The notes under the pieces: model-generated
Databases searched by the model: none
Seen by the model: only the letters and a program-made list of their open reading frames with translations
Told to the model about the DNA's origin: nothing
Assembly: GCF_001493375.1 (NCBI RefSeq)
Contig: NZ_LN929897.1
Span: forward strand, 704,754 to 768,753
Direction of reading: 5' to 3'
Origin: Streptomyces specialis
GTDB taxonomy: Bacteria > Actinomycetota > Actinomycetes > Streptomycetales > Streptomycetaceae
Length of the DNA stretch: 64,000 nucleotides
Made by a program: the position numbers and the translations under genes
Part shown: piece by piece, positions 42,901 through 50,136 of the stretch
How positions within the stretch are numbered: the stretch's first letter is position 1
Layout of the letters: each line of letters begins with the position of its first letter

Positions 42901-43055
42901 GACGGGCTCTTACACACAACTCCGCGCCCACGAGCCAGGCAGAAATCTCGTATGCCTTCTTCCCCTTGCAAACAAAAACTGTTCGCGAGGTGTCTGGTGG
43001 GCGCGGAGATGTGTTCTTGTCTCGGGGGGGCGTAGATGAGAAGAATAGGAGACAG
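42901..43055. other. concatenated Nextera adapters with i7 index (artefact)
   Basis: 42907-42936 is a degraded Nextera read-through (CCGCGCCCACGAGCC). 42937-42944 is AGGCAGAA, exactly the N703 i7 index. 42945-42968 matches the P7 tail ATCTCGTATGCC... with few errors. About 42992-43020 and 43018-43055 are reverse-orientation adapters ending in GGAGACAG. Genomic sequence resumes at 43056. The join lies beside a natural hairpin (about 42879-42907) with GTCCCC/GGGGAC arms. The genes on either side may not be neighbours in the real genome. Confidence 0.93.
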
Positions 43056-43235
43056 GGTGATGAAGGCGGCGAACTGGCCGCCGGGGACGGCCAGTGCGGG
43101 CCGGGTGGTGTCCTTGGAGTCGCGAATACCGACCCGCCCCGCGTGGCGGAAGGCGGCGACCTCCACGCAGGCGGTGGCGTTCTCCGAGCTGTAGGACGAC
43201 TTGAACCAGGCGGTGTCGGGGGTGATGAGTGCCAT
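43056..43235 (-). CDS. DUF397 domain-containing protein, 3' end lost at artefact
   Basis: The start and about 59 residues of a DUF397 protein: MALITPDTAWFKSSYSSENA, ACVEVAAF, VGIRDSKDTTRPALAVP and GGQFAAFI. Family members are 60-75 residues and end just after this motif, so only the last few residues and the stop are missing, replaced by adapter sequence. The ATG (43233-43235) overlaps the stop of the upstream XRE gene (TGATG), and AGGAGAG precedes it. DUF397 proteins pair with XRE/DUF5753 regulators in Streptomyces. Confidence 0.88.
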
Positions 43236-44098
43236 CAGATCTCTCCTGAGAGTCGGTGCAGAAAGGCCGGGGTCTCGCCGGGGGCGAGCGCACCCGCCCG
43301 CAGGGCGTCGAACCTGCGGGAGAAGGACCAGACGGTGGTGTCCTTGTCGCTGACCTGCGAACCTTCGGCCGTGTCGGTCTGGACGACCGTGAGCAGCGGC
43401 GCCTCGAACTCCAGCAGATTGAAGTTGAAGCTGGACCGGTAGGTCGCGGTGGCCATCGGCAGGATCTGTACCGTCACGTTGTCGAGCTGGGACAGGCTGA
43501 TGATCTCCTGATACTGCTCGCGCATCACATCCGGGCCGCCGACCACGCGCCGCAGCGCGGCTTCGTCCAGCACGGCCCACAGCTCCAGCGGGCTGTCCCG
43601 GCGCGTGAGCTGCTCCTTGCGCTCCATACGGAGCTGGATGGTGCGTTCGACCAACTCCGTGGTGGATTCCTCAACCGGCTTGGCCGCCCGGAGCAGGTCC
43701 CGGACGTACCGCTCGGTCTGCAACAGCCCGGCGACGACGTTCGGATGCCAGGCGCGGATGGTGCGGGCGCCGCTCTCCAATCCGACGTACATGGCCATGC
43801 CGGACGGCATGGTGTTGCGGTAGTGCGACCACCAGCCCCGGTTGAGGGAGTCGCGCTGCATCTCCACGAGGAAGTCGACGTCGTCGTCATCCGTGACGCC
43901 GTACCGGTCCAGCAACGCGCGCAGTTCGGCCGCCGACTTCAGGGCGGTCAGCCCGTTCTCCACCCGGTGCAGCTTCGAGACGGAGATCGTCAACCCGCTG
44001 ACCGCCTCCGCGAGGGTGAATCTGGATTTCTCGCGCAATCTGCGGAGCTCCCCTCCCAGTTGCATGCGCCGAACGGTCGGCCCGGTTGGTGCTGCCAC
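43235..44098 (-). CDS. XRE family regulator with DUF5753 domain
   Basis: A 287-residue regulator. The HTH is RRLREKSRFTLAEAVSGLTI and SVSKLHRVENGLTALKSAA. The DUF5753 domain has SGARTIRAWHPNVVAGLLQT, ERYVRDLL and LELWAVLDEAALRRVVGGPD, then VTVQILPMATATY and FNFNLLEF. GTG 44098 has GAGGAGG 7 nt upstream. It overlaps DUF397 by one base (TGATG). It is divergent from an RsbW-like ATPase gene across 275 nt that includes an AT-richer segment (44190-44235), which probably holds both promoters. The XRE/DUF397/ATPase trio is a common Streptomyces regulatory set. Confidence 0.92.
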   Translation of the reverse strand: MAAPTGPTVRRMQLGGELRRLREKSRFTLAEAVSGLTISVSKLHRVENGLTALKSAAELRALLDRYGVTDDDDVDFLVEMQRDSLNRGWWSHYRNTMPSGMAMYVGLESGARTIRAWHPNVVAGLLQTERYVRDLLRAAKPVEESTTELVERTIQLRMERKEQLTRRDSPLELWAVLDEAALRRVVGGPDVMREQYQEIISLSQLDNVTVQILPMATATYRSSFNFNLLEFEAPLLTVVQTDTAEGSQVSDKDTTVWSFSRRFDALRAGALAPGETPAFLHRLSGEI

Positions 44099-44373
44099 GA
44101 GTCTGCCTCCTCAATGCCCGAGCCCGCAGCCCCTTACCGTCAGCCACGGGTGAACCGCTGTGAGTGCTCCTCCGGCAGCCTAGAGCTGACGCGACTACAT
44201 ATGCCACTTTCGCTGAGAATTTCACTCTCCCTTGCGATGCGAGTTGCCGTGGCTGGAAGCTGCTGTTGTCACCGCCTCGTCACGTGTCGTGGTGAGCGCA
44301 GGTGAAGCCCGCAGCGGGCGGCACCGGCGCCCCGGACACGCGCCGAGCGAGCCCGAGACCGGAGGCGACCACG

Positions 44374-44781
44374 ATGATCATGACCGCTACCGCGAGCCCC
44401 CCTGAACACCCCGAGTACACAGGGACGATGTTGTGTCAGGCCGAGAGCCTCGCAGAGGCCCGTGCCTTCGTCCGTGTGGTGATCTCCGCCTGGGGACTGG
44501 ACGATCTCTGCGACGACGGCGCGTTGCTGGTCTCCGAGTTGGTGGCCAACGCCGTCCGGCACACGCCGAGTCGTGTCCTGCGGGTCACCGTCACCCGTGT
44601 CGGTGGGAACGTCGTGCGGATCGCGGTCGTGGACAAGTCCCGTGTTCTGCCCGTGCGTCGGTGCCCGGGGGGAGGTGACGTCTGTGGGCGCGGGCTGCTC
44701 ATCGTGGAGGCGCTCACCACGCGGTGGGGCGCCGATCTGCTGGCGTCGGGCAAGCGGGTCTGGGGCGAGGTGGCGCGGTGA
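44374..44781 (+). CDS. ATP-binding protein, RsbW/anti-sigma-factor-like HATPase
   Basis: A 135-residue GHKL-fold ATPase. ALLVSELVANAVRHTPSRVL is the N-box (Asn in ELVANAV). VVDKSRVLPVRRC replaces the usual DxSxxxP G1 box, and GRGLLIVEALTTRWG is the G2 box. Such single-domain proteins are serine-kinase anti-sigma-factor homologues and are very common in Streptomyces. ATG 44374 has GGAGG 8 nt upstream; ATG 44380 is possible. The TGA overlaps the next GTG (GTGA). Partner sigma factors are not encoded nearby. Confidence 0.88.
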   Translation: MIMTATASPPEHPEYTGTMLCQAESLAEARAFVRVVISAWGLDDLCDDGALLVSELVANAVRHTPSRVLRVTVTRVGGNVVRIAVVDKSRVLPVRRCPGGGDVCGRGLLIVEALTTRWGADLLASGKRVWGEVAR

Positions 44782-45584
44782 GTGCCGGGTCCGTGGTGTC
44801 GTGGGGGCCGAACAACGTGCCGGTGCCGTACGCCGCCGCGTGGAGCGCCGAACGTCCGGCCGTGAAGGGGCTGACCGTTCGCGCGGATGGCGCCGGGCTG
44901 GCCTACGTGAACGAGACGCCGCTCGACCGTGACCGGCACGGCGTGCTGTGGGCGCGGCACAGGGAGGCGCCCGGCGAGGGGCGGCCGGAATTCCGGACGA
45001 TGCACTCCGTTCGCCAACGGCGGGCCATGTTCGGCATGTTGTGTCAGGTCTGCGGCGGCCCGGCCGATCGTACGTCCCGGGGCTGGCTGTTCCTGCTCCA
45101 GGACCCCGGCCCGGCCGGTCGGCCGGCGGACTGGCCGGAAGGGGCGCTGTGCACCAAACCCCCGGTCTGCCGCCCCTGCGCGTCCCTCGCGGCACGCCAC
45201 TGCCCCCACCTGACCGCTCCGGTCGCCGTCCGCTCCCGCAAGCCCCGTGTCTGGGGCGTCTTCGGCGGCCGGAGGGGGTGGGGGGGGAGAAGCCGCCGGA
45301 GGAGAGCCAGGAACGGGGCGTGCGGGAGCGGACGGCGACCGGGGCGGGGAGGGGGGGGCAGGGGAGGGGCGAGGGGGGAGCGCAGGGGGGGGAGTGAGGG
45401 GGGGCGGGGAGGAGGGGCCAGTCCGGCCGACGGCCGCCGCCTCACCTCCACCCCCGAAGACGAACACCTCCCCTACGGCCACCCCGCCACCCCGTGGTTC
45501 CTGGCCTCCCAACTCGTCCTGGAACTCACCCGCTGCACTCGGGTGGAGATTGACACGTCGCCGTCTGCCGCACCGCGCTGGTGA
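44778..45584 (+). CDS. conserved Streptomyces protein with zinc-type cysteines and a G-rich insertion
   Basis: A 268-residue frame coupled to the ATPase gene (GTGA). The N-terminal part is a recognisable Streptomyces family: FRTMHSVRQRRAMFGMLCQV, CGGPADRTSRGWLFLLQD and CTKPPVCRPCASLAARHCPH, with CxxC-type pairs that probably bind zinc. The C-terminal HLPYGHPATPWFLASQLVLE also fits. Between them (45275-45425) lies about 150 nt of nearly pure purine G-runs encoding Gly/Arg repeats, which I would not expect in this family. It may be a true expansion or an assembly error. It may belong with the lanthipeptide locus, but its role is unknown. Confidence 0.7.
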   Translation: MSAGSVVSWGPNNVPVPYAAAWSAERPAVKGLTVRADGAGLAYVNETPLDRDRHGVLWARHREAPGEGRPEFRTMHSVRQRRAMFGMLCQVCGGPADRTSRGWLFLLQDPGPAGRPADWPEGALCTKPPVCRPCASLAARHCPHLTAPVAVRSRKPRVWGVFGGRRGWGGRSRRRRARNGACGSGRRPGRGGGGRGGARGERRGGSEGGRGGGASPADGRRLTSTPEDEHLPYGHPATPWFLASQLVLELTRCTRVEIDTSPSAAPRW

Positions 45585-45598
45585 TCAGGAGTATGCGC

Positions 45599-46852
45599 AT
45601 GACTACACTCTGGTCCATGGCTCCCGATACCGCTGAAGTGGCCGTTCACGCCGGATCGTTGCGCAGGAAGCTGCTTGACGAACTACGCGAGCGCGGGGAC
45701 GTACGCGGCAGCCGTGTCGCCGCGGCCTTCGATGCGGTGCCGCGACACCGCTTCGCTCCCGGAGCGACGTTGGAAGAGGCGTACGCCAACGACTCCGTGA
45801 TCACCAAGCGGAACGAACGCGGCTACCCGGTCAGCTCTGTGTCGTCGCCGTGGGTGCAGGCCCGGATGCTGGAGCTGTCGGGACTTGGCCCCGGTATGCG
45901 GGCGTTGGAGATCGGGTCCGGTGGCTACAACGCCGCCCTGATGGCCGAGCTGGTCGGGGAGCATGGCGAGGTCGTCAGCGTCGATATCGACCAGGAAGTG
46001 ACCGACCGGGCGACGCGGCTGCTGGCAGAGACCGGCTACGACCGAGTGCGGGTGCTGTGCGCGGACGGAACCTACGGGGCCGTCGAGTTGGCTCCGGAGG
46101 GTGGCTTCGATGCCATCATCGTCACCGCCCAGGCTTCCGATCTTCCTCCGGCCTGGATCGATCAGCTCTCCGAGCGGGGACGGCTCGTCGTTCCGCTCAG
46201 CCTTCGAGGTACCCGTCAAGTCTTCGCCTTCCAACGCGAAGCTGGGCACCTCCGCAGTTGTGGGCGGACCGAGTGCGGCTTCGTCGGCATGCGCGGGGAC
46301 AACCGCCACGGCGGCCACCTCATCGACCTCAGCGGCGAGGATCTGCGGCTGGGCCTGGATGACGATCAGCACGTCGATGTCGAGGCGCTTCGCTCCGCCG
46401 TCGCTTCCTCACCACAGAGCACCACCTGGACGGGAGTGACCCTGCGCGGCAACGAGGGGGCCCTGCCCTCCTTGGACCTGTGGCTGATCAGCAATGTCGA
46501 TCCCTGCACGCGGATCTATGCCGGCAGCAGGGCCGTGGAACGTGGCCTGTCCGGCTGGACCATCGCCGCTTCCGCCACGTGGGAGGACGGCACCCTCGCC
46601 TACCTCACCATCCGCCCGGACACCGCGAACGATCCGGGTGGCTTCGAACTTGGCGTGCACGCCTACGGTCCCGATCGCGACCTTCTGGCCGCACGACTCG
46701 CGGAGCACGTCCGAGCTTGGGACAGCGGCGGCCACCGGGGCTCGGTGGAACCGACCGTTCGTGTCTATCCGGCGGATACCCCCGAGGAGCAGCTCGCCCC
46801 TGGGCGGGTCATCACCCATCGCTACTCCCGGCTCGTCGTCTCCCTGCCCTGA
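45599..46852 (+). CDS. methyltransferase, FxLD lanthipeptide system (PIMT-like)
   Basis: A 417-residue protein. The N-terminal two-thirds is a protein-L-isoaspartate O-methyltransferase fold: AYANDSVITKRNERGYPVSS, VQARMLELSGLGPG, SAM motif ALEIGSGGYNAA at about residues 101-112, then VDIDQEV and FDAIIVTAQASDLPPAWIDQ. The C-terminal ~160 residues are the extension specific to the RiPP-associated (LanS/OlvS-like) group. Such enzymes methylate Asp side chains of lanthipeptides to give aspartimide or isoaspartate. ATG 45599 has AGGAG 7 nt upstream. It directly precedes the precursor gene, whose core has three Asp-Gly sites. Confidence 0.92.
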   Translation: MTTLWSMAPDTAEVAVHAGSLRRKLLDELRERGDVRGSRVAAAFDAVPRHRFAPGATLEEAYANDSVITKRNERGYPVSSVSSPWVQARMLELSGLGPGMRALEIGSGGYNAALMAELVGEHGEVVSVDIDQEVTDRATRLLAETGYDRVRVLCADGTYGAVELAPEGGFDAIIVTAQASDLPPAWIDQLSERGRLVVPLSLRGTRQVFAFQREAGHLRSCGRTECGFVGMRGDNRHGGHLIDLSGEDLRLGLDDDQHVDVEALRSAVASSPQSTTWTGVTLRGNEGALPSLDLWLISNVDPCTRIYAGSRAVERGLSGWTIAASATWEDGTLAYLTIRPDTANDPGGFELGVHAYGPDRDLLAARLAEHVRAWDSGGHRGSVEPTVRVYPADTPEEQLAPGRVITHRYSRLVVSLP

Positions 46853-46937
46853 CGTCACGCTACTCGGCCACGTCGACTCCCCGGCCGGGCTGCCGGGTGT
46901 CTTCCCACTTTCATCCATCGAAGGAGTTGCGGAAGCC

Positions 46938-47150
46938 ATGACCACTCAGAGCGCCATGTCGGCACTGGATGACGCGTTCCACCTCGACCCCGAGACAACC
47001 GACCTGTCCCTCCTCAGCTCCGGACTCGCTGATTCCGAGCCGTGCACTCAGGACGGCTGCGGGCCGTCCCCGACCACCGGCCCCACCACGGGGTGTGTCA
47101 CTCCGGACGGGCCGGTGCGGGGCGATGGTGGCGGGTGCAACCTCGCCTAG
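46938..47150 (+). CDS. FxLD-family lanthipeptide precursor (70 aa)
   Basis: The leader MTTQSAMSALDDAFHLDPET contains the diagnostic FHLD (residues 14-17), an FxLD/FNLD-like LanB recognition element. The core (after about residue 33) has four Cys (36, 41, 53, 67) and many Thr/Ser (Thr37, Ser44, Thr46, 47, 50, 51, 55), so up to four (methyl)lanthionine rings are possible. Three Asp-Gly pairs (39-40, 57-58, 63-64) are candidate sites for the PIMT-like enzyme. The peptide ends GGGCNLA. GAAGGAG lies 11 nt upstream of the ATG. No leader protease or exporter is encoded next to it. Confidence 0.9.
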   Translation: MTTQSAMSALDDAFHLDPETTDLSLLSSGLADSEPCTQDGCGPSPTTGPTTGCVTPDGPVRGDGGGCNLA

Positions 47151-47182
47151 GGCCTCGCCTCTCGTCCGTCCGGCAGGCATCC

Positions 47183-47226
47183 CGGGTGCGGTACCACGGG
47201 CTTCGGACCGCACCCGGCGCGATGCG
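47183..47226 (+). terminator. hairpin between precursor and lanB genes
   Basis: CGGGTGCGGT (47183-47192) pairs perfectly with ACCGCACCCG (47217-47226) around a 14-nt loop. It lies in the 97-nt gap. A partial terminator here would make precursor mRNA more abundant than lanBC mRNA, as in many lanthipeptide operons; this effect is inference. Confidence 0.6.
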
Positions 47227-47247
47227 CTCACAGGAAGAAGACGCGCG

Positions 47248-50136
47248 ATGGTCCGCCATGTGTTCACCCACCAACCGGTGGCCATGGCCCGCGTTCCGCT
47301 GCGTCCGGCCGCACCTGACCCGGACGAGGACAGCGCGGGCCTGCTGGCCGAAGGCGTGTTCCTCGCCTCCCGTTCCATGACACACGCCGACGACAGTGCG
47401 CAAGCCGCCGTGAGTTCGCGGCTCCGGGCCACCTGGCGCGCCTACGACATCCGTTCCCGCTCCCGCCCCACTCCGCACGGAGTGTTCTCCGGTGTCGCGC
47501 CCGCCATCTTCACCGACCAGTCCACCGCGCTCCGTCTCGGCACACGGCATCGAACCATCACCACCGTGAGTCCCGCGTGGCTGATCACCGTGACGGATCA
47601 GCTCCTGGACGGCGAGGAGTTGCTGCCCCACTTGACGTTGACGTCCAACAACCTGGCGGTGCGGCGCGGTGACCGGCTGGAAGCCGAGCATGCGGCGCCG
47701 AACGGGGGCATGGCCCAGCGCAGCAGCATCCGCGCCACCGAGGTGTCCCTCTGGGTGCTGGACACCTGTCGAGAGGGAATGCCGGCGCGGACGGTGCTCG
47801 CCGGCTTGGCAACGCGATATCCAGCGGCTGGTGAGACCGTGATCACCACCGCGGTGCGGCAGATGATCCGCACCGGTCTACTCCTCACCGACTCCCTTCC
47901 CGCCCACATGCGAGACGACCCGCTCGGGCACCTCCTTGCTCGACTCCCGTCATCGGTCGCGCTTCGGCCCGTTCTGGAGCGTTTGCGGGACCTGCTGACC
48001 CGCGCCGACGAGTTCGCACTCGGCACTCCCCAACGGCTGGCACTGCTGCGAGCTGCCCGCCGAACCGCCGACGAGGTAGTGACAGTCGAACGCCCCTTGG
48101 CAGTGGACACATTGGCCGACGCCACCCTCGCCGTTCCCCGTGCGGTCGGGGAAGAGGCCGCGCAGGCCGCCGGTTTCCTGTGGCGGATCAGCCAGACGAC
48201 CCCTCCAAGAACTCCCTACTACGAGAAGTTCGTCCGCACCTACGGCCATCAGCGCCTGGTGCCGCTGCTGGAGGTCATCGACCCCGCCATCGGTATCGGA
48301 CCGCCTGACGACGCCGACGACATTGGCGCCCAGAGAGACATCGAGCCTCGTCGGGCGGCGCTGCTGGCCCGCTTGCTGGGCGAGGCCACGGCCCGGGGAC
48401 AGGCCGAGGTCGTCGTGGACGATGCTCTGGCCGAGCAGTTGGCGCACTCCGCAGGTGCTGTCCCGCCGCGAACAGCGGAGATTCACGTGCGACTACTGCG
48501 CCACGGCGGCCACTTCCGGATAGCGGTCGGCGACATGGGGTCGCAGGATGCCGGTTCGGCCGCCGGGCGCTTCGCCCGCTGGCTTCCCCAACTCGCGCCG
48601 GAAGTGACGGGATCGGAGGGAGCGATGGTCGCGGAGATCGTCTGCCGCCCCCGGACAGGGCCGCCTGCCGCCCTCGCCGTCGAGACCGGCTTCGCCCCCC
48701 ACCGCATCCCCCTCGGCGTGCCCGAGCGAGCCTGCGATCTACTCCCCGAAGAACTGCTGATCGGCACCGCTGGCCGCCACCTTGTCGTGTGGTCCGCCCG
48801 GCACCAACGCCCTGTCATACCGGTGCTGTTCAGCCGCCTGACCCGTGAGTTGCTGCCTCCGGCGGCCCACGCCCTGCGTGTGATCGGGCACGCCGGAATC
48901 CGCCCCTGGCATGCCTGGTCCTGGGGACCGGCCGGTTGTCTCCCCTTCGCGCCGCGCGTCCGGTACAAGAACATCCTTGTCGCTCCTGCCCGCTGGAGAC
49001 TCCCCGAAGAACTCACCAGCGCCGCTTCCGACCGGCATGCCTGGGACAGGGCACTGGCCGCTTGGCGCACCGACTCCGTTCCGTCGCCGCCGGATGTGAT
49101 GGTGGTCCAGGAGTCGGATCGTCAACTTCCCATCGATCTGCGGCTGGACGAGGACAGAGAACTGCTGCGTCGCAGCGTGCGTCGCGGAGCGCGGGCCATC
49201 ACCGAACCCCTCGGTGGCCCTGGTGTGGACGGCGCGGTCCTCGAAGGGCCGGGCGGTCGGCATGTGGTCGAGCTGGTGGTGAACCTTACCCGCCGTGACG
49301 AGCCACCCACGGCGCAGCGAGATCCGCGTTCGACTCCCCGCCGCCATAGTGCCGTGCACCGCCCGGGCGGGAACTGGATCTCGGCCGCCGTCCCGGTCCC
49401 CGCCGGTCACCAAGACGGGGTGTTGGGGCAGCTCTACGACGTGTTGGCGCCTGCCGGCCGGCACATCGACCGCTGGTTCTGGCTGCGCTTCCACACCCCC
49501 GCCCTGGGCGATCATCTGCGCATTCGCGCTACCGGCGATCCCGAAGTCCTCGCGCTTCGCGTCGTGCCTCTGCTCACCGCCTGGTGCTCCGCACTGGCAG
49601 ACCAAAGGCTGGCCGGTCGGATGGTGCTGGAGTCCTATGAACCGGAAACCGAACGGTACGGCGGTCCGAAGGCGATGAGCGCCGCCGAGGAGGTTTTCGC
49701 CGCCGACAGCGCGTTCGCCGCCCGATGCCTCGCCCTCACCCGCTCCACGGACGAGCGGCTGTTGGTCGCTGCCGTATCCGCCGTTGACATCGTCCGCACG
49801 GTGACTGACCAGAACCACAAGGCCCTGCGTGGCCACCGGCTGACCCCTCCGGACCGCCGCACCCGCGATGCTCTACGACCCCGCCTGCGGTCAGCGGTCG
49901 CCCAGCCCGCCTCCCGCATTCCCGCACCCCTCGCCGCCGCCTGGTCCGCGCGGCACGAGGCGCTGGCCGCCTACCGCATCGCGCTCGCCGATCCGGGTGT
50001 GTCTGCCCTGTGCGCGTCAGATCTCGTCCATATGCACTGCAACCGGCTCCTCGGCCCCGACCCGGCACGCGAGCGCATCGCCCGCTCGCTGGCCACGGAC
50101 CTCCTGCACGCACAGGCGCATGTCCACGAGCAGTGA
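47248..50136 (+). CDS. lanB: lantibiotic dehydratase LanB, full length (class I)
   Basis: A 962-residue class I dehydratase that glutamylates Ser/Thr of the precursor using Glu-tRNA and eliminates glutamate to give Dha/Dhb. The N-terminal glutamylation domain (to about residue 700) has VFLASRSMTH, AYDIRSRSRPTPHGVFSGVA and YYEKFVRTYGHQRLVPLLEV. The C-terminal elimination (SpaB_C/thiopeptide-type) domain starts near residue 707: WISAAVPVPAGHQDGVLG, HIDRWFWLRFHTPALGDHLR. Both domains are fused, unlike split thiopeptide types. ATG 47248 has AGGAAGAAG upstream; it overlaps lanC by 17 nt. Confidence 0.93.
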   Translation: MVRHVFTHQPVAMARVPLRPAAPDPDEDSAGLLAEGVFLASRSMTHADDSAQAAVSSRLRATWRAYDIRSRSRPTPHGVFSGVAPAIFTDQSTALRLGTRHRTITTVSPAWLITVTDQLLDGEELLPHLTLTSNNLAVRRGDRLEAEHAAPNGGMAQRSSIRATEVSLWVLDTCREGMPARTVLAGLATRYPAAGETVITTAVRQMIRTGLLLTDSLPAHMRDDPLGHLLARLPSSVALRPVLERLRDLLTRADEFALGTPQRLALLRAARRTADEVVTVERPLAVDTLADATLAVPRAVGEEAAQAAGFLWRISQTTPPRTPYYEKFVRTYGHQRLVPLLEVIDPAIGIGPPDDADDIGAQRDIEPRRAALLARLLGEATARGQAEVVVDDALAEQLAHSAGAVPPRTAEIHVRLLRHGGHFRIAVGDMGSQDAGSAAGRFARWLPQLAPEVTGSEGAMVAEIVCRPRTGPPAALAVETGFAPHRIPLGVPERACDLLPEELLIGTAGRHLVVWSARHQRPVIPVLFSRLTRELLPPAAHALRVIGHAGIRPWHAWSWGPAGCLPFAPRVRYKNILVAPARWRLPEELTSAASDRHAWDRALAAWRTDSVPSPPDVMVVQESDRQLPIDLRLDEDRELLRRSVRRGARAITEPLGGPGVDGAVLEGPGGRHVVELVVNLTRRDEPPTAQRDPRSTPRRHSAVHRPGGNWISAAVPVPAGHQDGVLGQLYDVLAPAGRHIDRWFWLRFHTPALGDHLRIRATGDPEVLALRVVPLLTAWCSALADQRLAGRMVLESYEPETERYGGPKAMSAAEEVFAADSAFAARCLALTRSTDERLLVAAVSAVDIVRTVTDQNHKALRGHRLTPPDRRTRDALRPRLRSAVAQPASRIPAPLAAAWSARHEALAAYRIALADPGVSALCASDLVHMHCNRLLGPDPARERIARSLATDLLHAQAHVHEQ

